A stretch of 64,000 nt of DNA from Rhizobium sp. CCGE 510 (lineage in GTDB: Bacteria > Pseudomonadota > Alphaproteobacteria > Rhizobiales > Rhizobiaceae). Where the stretch lies: contig NZ_AEYF01000031.1 of NCBI RefSeq assembly GCF_000292525.1, positions 1-64,000 on the forward strand, given 5' to 3'. This document shows positions 32,522 through 45,207 of this stretch, piece by piece. Each line of letters opens with the position of its first letter. Within the stretch, counting starts at the first letter, position 1. Under the pieces are notes generated by a model that saw nothing but the letters and a program-made list of their open reading frames with translations, had not been told where the DNA came from and did not search any database. Made by a program: the position numbers and the translations under genes.

Positions 32522-34093
32522 ATGCCGGTGTTTTTCCAAAGCAGGGCCGGAAGGCAATGCGTGTCGATCGTCGGGCTTGGGATAACCCTCTGGCTCCTCG
32601 GCGCGCTATTGCGGCTCGACGACAGCCTGGCCTCCTTCATGACTGGCTTCGGGGAATACGGCGCCGACAAGCTCGTTCTGGCGCTCGGCATCGCCGGCGC
32701 CATGAGCTTCATCTATTCGGTGCTGCGCATCGCGGACCTGCGCAAGGAAACCGAACTGCGCGCGACCGCCCAGGCGAAAGCCGATTGGACCGCCACCCAT
32801 GACCATCTGACCAAGCTGCCGAACCGCTACGCCTTCGAGCGCAGGATCCTCTCACGGCCGGTCAGAAACGAGGAAGCCGAGATCGAGGAGTGGGACCGCA
32901 ACGTCACCATCTTCTCCGTCGATCTCGACGGCTTCAAGAAGGTCAACGATCTCGTCGGCCACAAGGGCGGCGACATTCTGTTGATCGAGGTTGCCAGACG
33001 GATATGCGCGCTCGGCAACGCCGATTGCGTCTATCGCTTCGGCGGCGACGAGTTCATCATCGTCGCCTTTGCCTTGACTGCGCAGCGCGAGGAGCGTTTT
33101 GCCAGGCTGCTCATCCAGGCCGTCACCCGGCCCATCCATATCGATGGCTTTGCCGTCGAAGTCGGTGGCAGTGTCGGCTATGACCGCTGGGCAGAGGGAA
33201 CCGAACCACTGGAGGATGCCGCTCATCGTGCCGACCTCGCCATGTACGAGGCAAAATCTCGAGGACCCAACCACTATTTCGTCTTCGAACCGGCAATGCA
33301 GGATAAGGTAACGGAACGCGCTGCACTGGAAACCCGGCTGCGCGCCGCAATCGCCAACAAAGCGATCAAACCCTTCTATCAGCCGCTGATCGACCTGAAG
33401 ACCGGTCAGCTCTGTGGCTTCGAGGCCTTAGCGCGTTGGATCGGCGACGATGGCGTCAACATTCCGCCGCCGGTCTTCATCGATATCGCCGAGGAAACCG
33501 GCATGATCACTGCGCTGTTCGAGGATCTCCTTGCCCAGGCCTGCAGCGATGCACTCACCTGGCCCGAGCATGTGACATTGTCTTTCAACGTCTCGCCGGT
33601 CCAGATGGAAGACAGGCTGCTGACCTCGCGCATTCTCAAGGTCCTTTCGGCAAGCCGACTGCCGCCGCAGCGCCTGGAAGTCGAGATCACCGAGAACGCG
33701 CTGATCCAGGATCCGGCCATCGCCGCCGTCATTCTCGACGAACTGCACGCCGCCGGCATCCAGATCGCGCTCGACGATTTCGGCACGGGCTATTCGAGCC
33801 TCGCCCAGCTCGCCCGTTATCGTTTCGACAAGATCAAGATCGACAAAAGCTTCATCGCCACCTATCGCGACGACGAACGTCAGGAAAAAATCGTCCGCGC
33901 CATGCTCGGTCTCGGCAGGAGCCTCAACATCAAGACGACCGCGGAAGGCGTCGAGGAGCACGGCCAGCTCGCCTTCCTGCTGCAGCTCGGCTGCGACATC
34001 GGCCAGGGCTATCTTTTCGGCAAGGCGATGCCCGCCGCCGAGGCGGGCATCTTTGTCAGTGATCGCAATGCCAGTCTGGCCTCAACGGCCTGA
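32522..34093 (+). CDS. Bifunctional-type GGDEF-EAL cyclic-di-GMP protein
   Basis: The 523-residue protein has two N-terminal membrane helices (about residues 14-34 and 48-66), a short coiled linker, a GGDEF domain (about 95-255) and an EAL domain (about 270-510). The cyclase motif RFGGDEF is intact, with DLDGFKKVND and DLAMYEAK. The EAL domain keeps GFEALARW, SFNVSP, ITENAL, DDFGTGYSSL, KIDKSF and AEGVEE. It could therefore both make and degrade cyclic di-GMP; which activity prevails cannot be read. GGAGAAGG lies 5 bases before the ATG. It stands alone. Confidence 0.92.
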   Translation: MPVFFQSRAGRQCVSIVGLGITLWLLGALLRLDDSLASFMTGFGEYGADKLVLALGIAGAMSFIYSVLRIADLRKETELRATAQAKADWTATHDHLTKLPNRYAFERRILSRPVRNEEAEIEEWDRNVTIFSVDLDGFKKVNDLVGHKGGDILLIEVARRICALGNADCVYRFGGDEFIIVAFALTAQREERFARLLIQAVTRPIHIDGFAVEVGGSVGYDRWAEGTEPLEDAAHRADLAMYEAKSRGPNHYFVFEPAMQDKVTERAALETRLRAAIANKAIKPFYQPLIDLKTGQLCGFEALARWIGDDGVNIPPPVFIDIAEETGMITALFEDLLAQACSDALTWPEHVTLSFNVSPVQMEDRLLTSRILKVLSASRLPPQRLEVEITENALIQDPAIAAVILDELHAAGIQIALDDFGTGYSSLAQLARYRFDKIKIDKSFIATYRDDERQEKIVRAMLGLGRSLNIKTTAEGVEEHGQLAFLLQLGCDIGQGYLFGKAMPAAEAGIFVSDRNASLASTA

Positions 34094-34158
34094 CGATACG
34101 CTCTACCTTTTGACGCAATTCCCGGCAAAGCCGCTTCGCGCTTTGCCTGGAATTTGCC

Positions 34159-35760
34159 CTAAAACACCTGGCGCAGGATTACGAAGAGCACGAAGGCGAT
34201 TGCAATCGAGGCCGGCAGTGTCAGCACCCAGGCCATCAGCATATTGCGAACGGTCGACCATTGCAGGCCGGAACCGTTCGCCGCCATCGTGCCGGCGACG
34301 CCTGATGACAGCACATGCGTCGTCGAAACCGGCAGGCCGAGTTGGTCGGCCGAGGCGATGGTGATCATCGCGACGACCTCTGCTGCAGCGCCCTGCCCGT
34401 AAGTCAGATGTGTCTTGCCGATCTTTTCGCCGACGGTGACGACGATGCGCTTCCAGCCCACCATCGTACCGAGGCCAAGCGCGATCGCGACCGCCACCTT
34501 CTCCCAGAGCGGGATGAACTTCGTCGCGTTGTCGACCGCCTTGTGATAGTTCGTCACCGCGCCGAGGTCGCCGGCGTCCATCGGTAACAGCTTCTGCTTG
34601 TCGATCAGCTTCAGCGCCTCGCCAATCAGGTAGATGTCGTTGCGAACGTTGCCGACGAGATTGGTCGGCACCGCTTCGAGCGTCGGGAAGCCAGCAACTT
34701 CGGCGCTCGTCTGATGAATATATTGCTGCAGCGCCGGCGTCGTCGCATCCGTCCAGCGCTTGTTCTTGACGGCGTTGCTGACTTCGGCCTTGAAGTCGGT
34801 GACGGTCACACCCGGCTTCACATATTTGCCGAGGGCGGTTTCCACCTGGACCGATGCCGATTTGTAGGCTTCGAGATAGTTGACATCGGGCGTGCGGTTC
34901 AGTGCGAAAGCTGTCGGCACGAGGCCGATCAGGATGAGCATGATGAGGCCCATGCCCTTCTGGCCGTCATTCGAGCCATGGGCGAAGCTGACGCCGGTGC
35001 AGGTGAAGATCAGGATCGCGCGGATCCAAAGCGGCGGCGGCTGGTTGCCCTTCGGTTCGGCATAGAGCGCCTTGTTGCGCACCAGAAGCTTCATGACCAG
35101 CAGAAGCACCGCGGAAAAACCGAAGCCGATCAGCGGCGAGATCAGCAGCGACAGGCCGATATTGGTCGCCTGCGACCAGTCGACGCCGCTGGTCGCCGTG
35201 CCGGCCGGCGCCAGGAACTGGTTGGCAAGGCCGACGCCGATGATCGATCCCACCAGCGTATGCGAACTCGATGACGGCAGGCCGAGATACCAGGTACCGA
35301 GGTTCCAGACGATCGCGGCGATCAGCAGCGCAAACACCATGGCAAGGCCGGAGCCGGAGCCGACCTGCAGGATCAGTTCCACCGGCAGCAGCGCCAGAAT
35401 GCCGAAGGCGACGGCGCCGCTCGAGGTCAGCACCCCGAGGAAGTTGAAGAAACCGGACCAGATGACGGCGAATTCCGCCGGCATGGAACGGGTGTAGATG
35501 ACGGTGGCAACAGCATTGGCCGTATCGTGGAAACCGTTGACGAATTCGAAGCCGAGCCCGATCAGCAGCGCAAGGCCCAGGAGAATCCAGGGAACGGCAA
35601 CTGCGGTCGTCAGGTCGCGTCCAAGTGCATAGGCGACATATCCAAGGCCACAGACCAGAACCAGCGCGAAAACCGGCAAGAACCATTTGCCGGCCGAATT
35701 CGAACTGTGGAGCGGGTGGGAGGCGTCGCTATGAACCTGGCTGGGGGCAATATCGGCCAT
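34159..35760 (-). CDS. pit: Inorganic phosphate transporter, PiT family
   Basis: The 533-residue membrane protein has the paired PiT signatures: FVNGFHDTANAVATVIYTR near the N-terminus, and IASADQLGLPVSTTHVLSSGVAGT near the C-terminus, with FAHGSNDGQKGMGL in between. A long hydrophilic loop (about residues 305-425) separates the two membrane halves. It takes up metal-phosphate with protons as a low-affinity system. I chose ATG 35760 because GAGGAAG lies about 8 bases upstream. I looked for a PhoB box in the 285-base gap to ackA and did not find a convincing one. Confidence 0.9.
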   Translation of the reverse strand: MADIAPSQVHSDASHPLHSSNSAGKWFLPVFALVLVCGLGYVAYALGRDLTTAVAVPWILLGLALLIGLGFEFVNGFHDTANAVATVIYTRSMPAEFAVIWSGFFNFLGVLTSSGAVAFGILALLPVELILQVGSGSGLAMVFALLIAAIVWNLGTWYLGLPSSSSHTLVGSIIGVGLANQFLAPAGTATSGVDWSQATNIGLSLLISPLIGFGFSAVLLLVMKLLVRNKALYAEPKGNQPPPLWIRAILIFTCTGVSFAHGSNDGQKGMGLIMLILIGLVPTAFALNRTPDVNYLEAYKSASVQVETALGKYVKPGVTVTDFKAEVSNAVKNKRWTDATTPALQQYIHQTSAEVAGFPTLEAVPTNLVGNVRNDIYLIGEALKLIDKQKLLPMDAGDLGAVTNYHKAVDNATKFIPLWEKVAVAIALGLGTMVGWKRIVVTVGEKIGKTHLTYGQGAAAEVVAMITIASADQLGLPVSTTHVLSSGVAGTMAANGSGLQWSTVRNMLMAWVLTLPASIAIAFVLFVILRQVF

Positions 35761-36045
35761 GGCATACTTCCTCATTCCGTTTTGCAAATTTGCCTTTTGT
35801 TAATAATTCTGCAGCGTGAAGCTCTCATGACGCCTGTCTGGCCCCTCAGCCCCTGACATAGGACGATAGACCGTCACCGACGCCCCGCCGGAGCATCCTT
35901 CAATATGCGGCGTCACAAACCCGGCCGAACAAGATGATAGGATGCGCAGAGACAAAAGGGGCAACGGGCGAACGGATGCCTTTCCATCCGCGGCCCCGAC
36001 ACTAAGTTCGGCAATCTCACCTCCGCACGGAGTCTTCCGAAGATC

Positions 36046-37224
36046 ATGTCATCGACCGACCTCCTCCTGACCTTCAACGCCGGCTCCTCGACGGTCAAGA
36101 TCGGTATCTTCGCGGTTGATGGCGCCAAAGCACGGCGCCTCGGCAAGGGCGTGATCGATTTTCGCGCCGAACCTCTCTTGCTCGGCCTGAGCCGGGGATC
36201 GCAGACATTCGACATGCCGTTGAAGGCCGAGGTGACAAAAGACCTGCACGACGTCATCGATGAGACCTTCAGGCTTCTCGCCGATCATTTCGACATCAGC
36301 ACCACGCGCGCCGCCGGCCACCGCGTCGTCCATGGCGGCGACCTTTTCACCAGGGCGACCATGCTCGACGATGCCGCAATCGATGCCGTCGATGCGCTGA
36401 CGCCGCTCGCACCCTTGCATCAGCCGCAGGCACTGCGTTTCATCCGCGCGCTGCGGCATCTGAAACCGCATCTCGCCCAGACGGCCTCCTTCGACACGGC
36501 CTTCCATGCGACGCAGGACGATCTCGTTCGCCGCTTCGCAATTCCCCGTGCGCTGCACGACGAGGGCGTCAAGCGTTATGGCTTCCATGGACTTTCCTAT
36601 AAATTCATCGTCGGCGAGCTTGCCCGCAAGGCGCCGCACGCGGCGAAGACCATCGTCGCCCATCTCGGCAGTGGCGCCAGCCTCTGTGCACTCGATCAAG
36701 GCGTCAGCCGCGATTGCAGCATGGGCTTTTCGACGCTCGACGGCATTCCGATGGCCACACGCCCGGGCTCACTCGATCCCGGCGTCATTCTGCATCTGGC
36801 GGGGGAGAGAAAACAATCCTTCAAGGAAATCGAAGACCTGCTCTATCACCGCTCCGGCCTGCTCGGCGTCTCCGGCATCAGCGCCGACAGCCGCGACCTT
36901 TTAAAAGACGCACGGCCGGAGGCGCGCCAGGCGATCGATCTCTTCACGCTGCGCATCGCCGGCGAAATCGGCCGCATGACGGCAACGCTTGGCGGCCTCG
37001 ACGCCGTCGTCTTCACCGCCGGCATCGGCGAGCATCAGCCGCAGATCCGCGCAGGCGTGGCGAGGCGGCTCTCCTGGCTCGGTCTTGTGATCGACGAAAA
37101 CGCCAATGCCGCCAATGATGTCATGATCAGCACAAGGGAAAGCCGTGTCGCCGCCCACGTCATCGCCACGGATGAGGAGCAGATCATCGCCGATGAGGCC
37201 CTGTCCATTCTTCGCAGTGGCTGA
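36046..37224 (+). CDS. ackA: Acetate kinase (acetate/propionate kinase family)
   Basis: Acetate kinase converts acetyl phosphate and ADP to acetate and ATP. The 392-residue protein has [16 protein letters not shown] (phosphate site; the usual third serine of GSSS is threonine), [13 protein letters not shown], and FDTAFHATQ with catalytic aspartate. [42 protein letters not shown] and [26 protein letters not shown] follow. It lies 71 bases before phosphoketolase on the same strand. The pair splits xylulose-5-phosphate or fructose-6-phosphate into acetyl phosphate and cashes that in as ATP plus acetate. Confidence 0.9.
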   Translation: MSSTDLLLTFNAGSSTVKIGIFAVDGAKARRLGKGVIDFRAEPLLLGLSRGSQTFDMPLKAEVTKDLHDVIDETFRLLADHFDISTTRAAGHRVVHGGDLFTRATMLDDAAIDAVDALTPLAPLHQPQALRFIRALRHLKPHLAQTASFDTAFHATQDDLVRRFAIPRALHDEGVKRYGFHGLSYKFIVGELARKAPHAAKTIVAHLGSGASLCALDQGVSRDCSMGFSTLDGIPMATRPGSLDPGVILHLAGERKQSFKEIEDLLYHRSGLLGVSGISADSRDLLKDARPEARQAIDLFTLRIAGEIGRMTATLGGLDAVVFTAGIGEHQPQIRAGVARRLSWLGLVIDENANAANDVMISTRESRVAAHVIATDEEQIIADEALSILRSG

Positions 37225-37295
37225 TTCAGATCAACAGCTTTCCGGCGCTGGCCGGTAGAATTGACGTTGAACAGGTTTTCGAACGGGAGAAATCC

Positions 37296-39680
37296 ATGGA
37301 AAAGCATGTCTCGACCGCCGCTTTAACCGACGCCGAACTCACCTTGATCGACCGCTATTGGCGGGCCGCCAACTACCTCTCGGTCGGCCAGATCTATCTG
37401 CTTGCCAATCCGCTGCTACGCGAGCCGCTGACCCCCGAGCACATCAAGCCCCGCCTGCTCGGCCACTGGGGCACGACGCCCGGCCTCAACTTCATCTATG
37501 CCCATCTGAACCGCCTCATCCGCGCCCGCGACCTCGACATCATCTATATGTGCGGCCCCGGCCATGGCGGCCCGGGCATGGTCGCCAATACTTACCTTGA
37601 AGGCACCTACAGCGAGGTCTATCCCGATATTTCCGAGGATGCCGAGGGCATGCGCAAGCTCTTCCGGCAATTCTCCTTTCCCGGTGGCATCCCGAGCCAT
37701 GCGGCGCCGGAAACCCCAGGCTCGATCCACGAGGGCGGCGAACTCGGCTACGCCCTCGTCCATGCCTATGGCGCCGCCTTCGACAATCCCGATCTGATCG
37801 TCGCCTGCGTCGTCGGCGACGGCGAAGCCGAAACCGGGCCGCTGGCTGCCAGCTGGCATTCCAATAAGTTCCTAAACCCCGCCCGCGACGGCGCCGTGCT
37901 GCCGATCCTGCATCTGAACGGCTACAAGATCGCCAACCCGACCATTCTCGGCCGCACCAATGATGACGACCTCCGGCGCCTGTTCGAAGGCTACGGTTAC
38001 GAACCCTTCTTCGTCGAGGGCCATGAGCCGCGCGACATGCATCGGCAAATGGCCGTGACCTTCGAGCGGGTCTTCGACCGAATCCGCGAGATTCAGAATG
38101 AGGCTCGCCACGGCAAGGCGCCCGATACCTGCCCGCGCTGGCCGATGATCGTGCTGCGCAGCCCGAAAGGCTGGACCGGCCCAAGGGAGGTCGACGGCAA
38201 GAAGGTAGAAGGCTTCTGGCGCGCCCATCAGGTGCCGGTTTCCAATTGCCGCGAGAATGACGGCCATCGCAAGATCCTCGAAGACTGGATGCGCGGTTAT
38301 AACCCGGAAGACCTGTTCGGCACCGACGGCAGGCTGAAACCGGAACTGCGGGCGCTGGCACCTGTCGGCGGGCGCCGCATGGGCGCCAACCCGCATGCCA
38401 ATGGCGGCTTGCTGCGCAGGGATCTGGCTGTTCCCGATATCAACGACTACGCCGTCGATATCGGCAGGCGCGGCAGCGCCATGGTCCAGTCGACGGAGAT
38501 CCTCGGCCATTACCTGCGCGACACGATGAAGCTCAATGCTGAAACTGCCAACTTCCGTATCTTCGGCCCCGACGAGACGGAATCGAACCGACTCGGCAGC
38601 GTCTTCGAAGTCACCGACCGTGTCTGGATGGAGGACATTGAGCCTTATGACGTCCACCTCTCCAGGGATGGCCGCGTCATGGAGGTGCTGAGCGAGCACC
38701 TCTGCCAGGGCTGGCTGGAAGGCTACCTCTTGACCGGCCGTCACGGCCTGTTTTCCTGTTACGAAGCCTTCATCCACATTATCGATTCGATGTTCAACCA
38801 GCACGCCAAATGGCTGAAGGTGACGCGCGAACTTGCCTGGCGAAGGCCGATCTCATCGCTGAACTACCTGCTGACCTCGCATGTCTGGCGCCAGGACCAT
38901 AACGGCTTCAGCCATCAGGACCCCGGTTTTGTCGATCTCGTCGCCAACAAGAAGGCCGACATCGTCCGCATCTACCTGCCGCCGGATGCCAACACCCTGC
39001 TCTGGGTCGGCGACCATTGCCTTCGCACCTACGACCGCATCAACGTCATCGTCGCCGGCAAACAGCCGGAACCGCAATGGCTGTCGATGGACGAGGCGGT
39101 GAAACATTGCGAGACCGGCATCGGCATCTGGCACTGGGCAAGCAACGAGGAAGACGCCGTCTCGCCCGATCTCGTCATGGCCTGCGCCGGCGACGTGCCG
39201 ACGATGGAGACGCTCGCCGCCGTCGATCTGCTGCGCAAGGCCATTCCGGAGTTGAAGATCCGAACCGTCAACGTCGTCGATCTGCTGGCGCTGCAATCAA
39301 AGGATCAGCATCCACATGGCCTGACCGACGGGGCCTTCGACGCGATCTTCACATCAGATAAGCCGGTGATTTTCGCCTATCACGGCTATCCCTATCTCAT
39401 CCACCGCCTGACCTACAAACGCACCAACCACCGCAATATCCACGTCCGCGGCTTCATCGAAGAAGGCACGACGACGACACCCTTCGACATGACCGTCCTC
39501 AACGAACTCGACCGCTTCCATCTTGCTATCGAAGCGATCGAGTGTGTGCCCGGCCTGAAGGAAAAAGCAGGCGAAGCGCTTGCCGCCTTCCGCGGTAAAC
39601 TCGCGGAGCATCACGCCTATGTCAGGGAGTATGGCGAGGACATGCCGGAAGTACAGAACTGGAGGTGGCCGGCGACGTGA
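37296..39680 (+). CDS. xfp: Xylulose-5-phosphate/fructose-6-phosphate phosphoketolase
   Basis: This thiamine-diphosphate enzyme cleaves Xu5P or F6P with phosphate to acetyl phosphate plus glyceraldehyde-3-P or erythrose-4-P. The 794-residue protein has the usual length and motifs: [59 protein letters not shown] and [19 protein letters not shown] (ThDP/Mg site). Later come [33 protein letters not shown] and [27 protein letters not shown] precedes the ATG. It forms a two-gene unit with ackA upstream. Whether Xu5P alone or also F6P is used cannot be decided by eye. Confidence 0.93.
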   Translation: MEKHVSTAALTDAELTLIDRYWRAANYLSVGQIYLLANPLLREPLTPEHIKPRLLGHWGTTPGLNFIYAHLNRLIRARDLDIIYMCGPGHGGPGMVANTYLEGTYSEVYPDISEDAEGMRKLFRQFSFPGGIPSHAAPETPGSIHEGGELGYALVHAYGAAFDNPDLIVACVVGDGEAETGPLAASWHSNKFLNPARDGAVLPILHLNGYKIANPTILGRTNDDDLRRLFEGYGYEPFFVEGHEPRDMHRQMAVTFERVFDRIREIQNEARHGKAPDTCPRWPMIVLRSPKGWTGPREVDGKKVEGFWRAHQVPVSNCRENDGHRKILEDWMRGYNPEDLFGTDGRLKPELRALAPVGGRRMGANPHANGGLLRRDLAVPDINDYAVDIGRRGSAMVQSTEILGHYLRDTMKLNAETANFRIFGPDETESNRLGSVFEVTDRVWMEDIEPYDVHLSRDGRVMEVLSEHLCQGWLEGYLLTGRHGLFSCYEAFIHIIDSMFNQHAKWLKVTRELAWRRPISSLNYLLTSHVWRQDHNGFSHQDPGFVDLVANKKADIVRIYLPPDANTLLWVGDHCLRTYDRINVIVAGKQPEPQWLSMDEAVKHCETGIGIWHWASNEEDAVSPDLVMACAGDVPTMETLAAVDLLRKAIPELKIRTVNVVDLLALQSKDQHPHGLTDGAFDAIFTSDKPVIFAYHGYPYLIHRLTYKRTNHRNIHVRGFIEEGTTTTPFDMTVLNELDRFHLAIEAIECVPGLKEKAGEALAAFRGKLAEHHAYVREYGEDMPEVQNWRWPAT

Positions 39681-39720
39681 CGGACCCGAGACCTGCAAGT
39701 GCGTCGCCGCATGCCAAAAC

Positions 39721-41899
<2,179 letters not shown>

Positions 41900-42099
41900 T
41901 ATGAAGGCCTGAGGCTTAACATGAACCAAGTCGACGGCAGAGCCGGTCACCAACCACTCCACCCCTAGACACATAACCACATGGTGATGGATTACGGCAT
42001 TTATTTCATTTTACATCACCATTTCGCATGACAAAGCTAGCGCGAATTTTTTGCGGCTAGCAAATGCGGCGCTGGAGTGCGCCAACAAGGGAGAGAGAA

Positions 42100-43272
42100 A
42101 TGAAAAAACTGCTTCTGGCCGCCGCTGCGGCAATCGCCATCGGCACGAGCGCCTATGCCGACACCATCAAGGTCGGCGTCGTCGGCCCGTTTTCCGGTCC
42201 GTTCGCGCTCCAGGGCAAGAACTTCAAGGCCGGCATCGACGCCTATATGGCCGTTAACGGCAACAAGGTCGGCAGCGACACCGTCGAGATCGTCTATCGC
42301 GACGTGCCGCAGGCCGATCCCGCCCAATCCAAGGCGCTGGCGCAGGAACTGATCGTCAAGGAAAAGGTCCAGTATCTCGCCGGCTTCTATTTCACCCCCG
42401 ATGCCATGGCGGTGACCCCGATCCTGAAGCAGGGCAACGTGCCGATGGTCATCATGAACGCCGCCACCTCGGCGATCGTCACCAAGAGCCCGCTCGTCGT
42501 TCGCACCTCGTTCACCACCTGGCAGACCTCGACGCCGATCGCCAAAGTCGCCTTCGACGCCGGCGTCAAGAAGGTGATCTCGGTCGTCAGCGACTACGGC
42601 CCGGGCATCGACGCCGAGAATGCCTTCAAGACCGGCTTCGAAAAGGCCGGCGGCCAGGTGGTCGAGGCGATCCGCATACCGCTTGCCACCAACGATTTCA
42701 GCCCGATCATGCAACGCATCAAGGATTCCGGAGCCGAGGGCGTCTTCGCCTTCCTGCCGTCAGGCCCGACGACGCTCGGCTTCGTCAAGGCTTACAATGA
42801 AAACGGCCTGAAGGCCGCCGGCATCAAGTTCTTTGCGCCTGGAGATCTGACGCAGGAATCCGACCTGCCGGCGCTGGGTGAAGCCGCGCTCGGCATCCAG
42901 ACCACCTTCCACTATGCCGTGTCGCACGACTCGCCTGAGAATAAGGCCTTCGTCGAGGCTGCCGCCAAGGCGATCGGCAACAAGGCCGAACTCTCCTTCC
43001 CCGCGGTCAGCGCCTATGACGGCATGTATGTCATCTACAAGATGATCGAGGCGACAGGCGGCAAGCAGGATGCCGAGAAGGCTGTCGATGCGGTCAAGGG
43101 CCTTGCCTGGGTAAGCCCGCGCGGCCCGGTTTCGATCGATCCGGAAAGCCGCCACATCACGCAGAATATCTATCTGCGCGAAGTCGCCAAAGCCGATGAC
43201 GGGACCTACATCAACAAGGAGATTCAGACCTTCGAGAAGCAGGGCGATCCCGGCCTGGCGGCGGTGAAGTAA
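42100..43272 (+). CDS. ABC transporter binding protein, LivK/aromatic-acid type
   Basis: The 390-residue precursor has a Sec signal (MKKLLLAAAAAIAIGTSAYA, cut at about residue 20). The mature part, TIKVGVVGPFSGPFALQGKNFKAGIDAYM, and YLAGFYFTPDAMAVTPILKQ with VSDYGPGIDAENAFKTGFE, place it in the Leu/Ile/Val-type (type I) binding proteins. GGGAGAGAG precedes ATG 42100. It is the first gene of a five-gene importer operon that begins 200 bases after pobA, so its ligand may be an aromatic acid such as 4-hydroxybenzoate. That is inference from position only. A 12-bp hairpin follows it. Confidence 0.86.
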   Translation: MKKLLLAAAAAIAIGTSAYADTIKVGVVGPFSGPFALQGKNFKAGIDAYMAVNGNKVGSDTVEIVYRDVPQADPAQSKALAQELIVKEKVQYLAGFYFTPDAMAVTPILKQGNVPMVIMNAATSAIVTKSPLVVRTSFTTWQTSTPIAKVAFDAGVKKVISVVSDYGPGIDAENAFKTGFEKAGGQVVEAIRIPLATNDFSPIMQRIKDSGAEGVFAFLPSGPTTLGFVKAYNENGLKAAGIKFFAPGDLTQESDLPALGEAALGIQTTFHYAVSHDSPENKAFVEAAAKAIGNKAELSFPAVSAYDGMYVIYKMIEATGGKQDAEKAVDAVKGLAWVSPRGPVSIDPESRHITQNIYLREVAKADDGTYINKEIQTFEKQGDPGLAAVK

Positions 43273-43289
43273 ATCCGGCATCCCGACAA

Positions 43290-43318
43290 GCGACGGGCTC
43301 GCAGCCCGAGCCCGTCGC
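43290..43318 (+). promoter_or_regulatory. Intercistronic hairpin after the LivK-type gene
   Basis: GCGACGGGCTCG (43290-43301) pairs perfectly with CGAGCCCGTCGC (43307-43318) over a 5-base loop, without a T-run. It sits between the binding-protein and first permease genes, as does the hairpin at 15051-15074, and probably stabilises the upstream message. Confidence 0.65.
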
Positions 43319-43337
43319 ATCGAAGCAAGGTATTTCC

Positions 43338-44201
43338 ATGCAGACAGTCTTCAGCATAGCCGTCGACGCCTTCGCTTATGGCATGGTGCTCTTCGTGATA
43401 TCGATCGGCCTTTCCGTGACCATGGGACTGATGCGCGTCGTCAATCTGGCGCACGGCGCCTTCGCGATGATCGGCGGCTATATCGCCTCCTATGCCGCTC
43501 GAGACCTCGGCCTCGGTTATGCCGCAACGGTCCTCGCCGCGGTGGTCGTCACAATCATCATCGCAATCCCGCTCGAACGTTTCCTCTACCGCCGGATCTA
43601 CGGTGCGCCTGAACTGACGCAGGTGCTGATGACGATCGGCATCACCTTCTGCGTCATCGGCATCGCCAATTACGCGATGGGGCCGACGCTGAAGACCATA
43701 CCGCTTCCCGCGACGCTGCAGGGATCGGCCGATCTCGGCTTCCGCACCATTCCCGTTCACCGGCTTTTCGCCATCCTTTGCGGCCTGGCTGTTGCGCTGG
43801 CGCTCTGGTTTGCGATCGAAAGGACCAGCTTCGGCGTCAAACTGCGCGCCTCCGTCGACGATGCGGCGATGGCTGCGGCTCTCGGCGTGCGCACCGAGAT
43901 CATCTACGCGGTAAGCTTTGCCGTCGCCGTCGGGCTTGCCGCTTTCGGCGGCGTGGTCGGCGCCGAACTCCTGCCCGTCGAACCTTATTACGCGTTGCGC
44001 TACATGGTCACCTTCCTGGTTGTCGTCTCCGTCGGCGGCGCGGGGTCCATTCCGGGCGCGCTGATCGCCTGCCTGCTGCTTGGAGCGATCGATACGACAG
44101 GACGGTATCTGATGCCTGAATTCGGCGAATTTTTCTTCTACCTCGCCGTGATCGCGATCATTTGCGTCTTCCCGCGCGGCCTTGCCGGAAGGGCGAAATA
44201 A
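43338..44201 (+). CDS. ABC transporter permease, LivH type
   Basis: This 287-residue inner-membrane permease has about eight helices. Family marks are GMVLFVISIGLSVTMGLMRVVNLAHGAFAMIGGYIA near the N-terminus, KLRASVDDAAMAAALGVRTE (the loop that contacts the ATPase) and VVSVGGAGSIPGALIACLLLG near the C-terminus. The second permease starts 1 base after its stop. Together they form the membrane pore of the importer. Confidence 0.9.
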   Translation: MQTVFSIAVDAFAYGMVLFVISIGLSVTMGLMRVVNLAHGAFAMIGGYIASYAARDLGLGYAATVLAAVVVTIIIAIPLERFLYRRIYGAPELTQVLMTIGITFCVIGIANYAMGPTLKTIPLPATLQGSADLGFRTIPVHRLFAILCGLAVALALWFAIERTSFGVKLRASVDDAAMAAALGVRTEIIYAVSFAVAVGLAAFGGVVGAELLPVEPYYALRYMVTFLVVVSVGGAGSIPGALIACLLLGAIDTTGRYLMPEFGEFFFYLAVIAIICVFPRGLAGRAK

Positions 44202-44202
44202 C

Positions 44203-45207
44203 ATGGCGCTTGCAATCAACGACGACAGCGAACGTCTCCAGCGCCGGCGCGGATTTCTCGGCGGCGATATCGCCGCGATAGCGGTTATGACAGCCATCGC
44301 CGCAATCGGCTATTTCGCGTTTCCCGATAATCTGGCGCTTCTGACCCGGATGATCACCATCGCGCTGCTCGTTCTGTCGGTCGACCTCGTGACCGGCTAT
44401 TGCGGCGTCGCCACCCTCGGCCATGCCGCGTTGTTCGGGTCCGGCGCCTATGCCGCCGGTATCTTGTCGGCGCATTACGGTATCAACGATCCGCTGCTGA
44501 TGATGTTGGCCGGCATTGCCGGCGGCGCGTTTGCCGGGCTGCTCAGCGGCGCGATCATTCTGCGGGCGCATGGGCTGCCGCAGCTCGTGCTGTCGATTGC
44601 CCTCATCAACCTCTTCCATGAATTTGCCAACAAGGCTTCGTCATGGACAGGCGGCAGCGATGGGCTTTCCGGCATCGCGCCGGACCCGGTCTTCGGCCTT
44701 TTCGAATTCGATCTTTACGGTCACACCGCCTTCTTCTTCGGCATGTCGCTGCTGCTTGTTGTCTTCGTGCTGCTGCGATGGCTGGTCCGCTCGCCTTTCG
44801 GCATGCTCTGCCGCGCCATCAAGCAGGACCCATTGCGCGTCCGCGCCATGGGCGCTTCGCCGAAGGCGGCGCTCATCAGGATGTACGTCATCTCAGGCGC
44901 CGTCGCCGGGGTTGGCGGCGCCTTGAATGCGATCTCGACACAGGTCGTTGGCCTCGACAGCCTGTCTTTCACGCAATCAGCCGAAGCGCTGGTCATGTTG
45001 GTCCTCGGCGGCACCGGCTCTCTCTTCGGGGCGCTCTCCGGCACTGTCATCTTCATGCTCTTCGAGGATTATGTCTCCGCCGCCAATCCCTTCCATTGGC
45101 TGACCATGGTCGGCGCGCTGCTGATTGCCGTCGTGCTCTTCGCGCCGAAAGGCCTGTATGGCACAGCCGCGGCCTTCATGGACCGCCGCAGGGAGCAGCG
45201 CTCATGA
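44203..45207 (+). CDS. ABC transporter permease, LivM type
   Basis: The 334-residue permease has about nine helices. VLSVDLVTGYCGVATLGHAALFGSGAYAAG and FGMLCRAIKQDPLRVRAMGASPKAALIRMYVISG are the usual LivM marks, and LVLGGTGSLFGALSGTVIF lies near the end. ATG 44203 gives the N-terminus MALAINDDSERLQRRRGFLG. Its TGA overlaps the start of the first ATPase gene by 4 bases (45204-45207). Confidence 0.89.
   Translation: MALAINDDSERLQRRRGFLGGDIAAIAVMTAIAAIGYFAFPDNLALLTRMITIALLVLSVDLVTGYCGVATLGHAALFGSGAYAAGILSAHYGINDPLLMMLAGIAGGAFAGLLSGAIILRAHGLPQLVLSIALINLFHEFANKASSWTGGSDGLSGIAPDPVFGLFEFDLYGHTAFFFGMSLLLVVFVLLRWLVRSPFGMLCRAIKQDPLRVRAMGASPKAALIRMYVISGAVAGVGGALNAISTQVVGLDSLSFTQSAEALVMLVLGGTGSLFGALSGTVIFMLFEDYVSAANPFHWLTMVGALLIAVVLFAPKGLYGTAAAFMDRRREQRS

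Noticed and set aside
35761..36045. PhoB box upstream of the PiT transporter
   Set aside because: CTCATGACGCCTGTC at about 35826 recalls a Pho box but does not give two CTGTCAT-like repeats with correct spacing.
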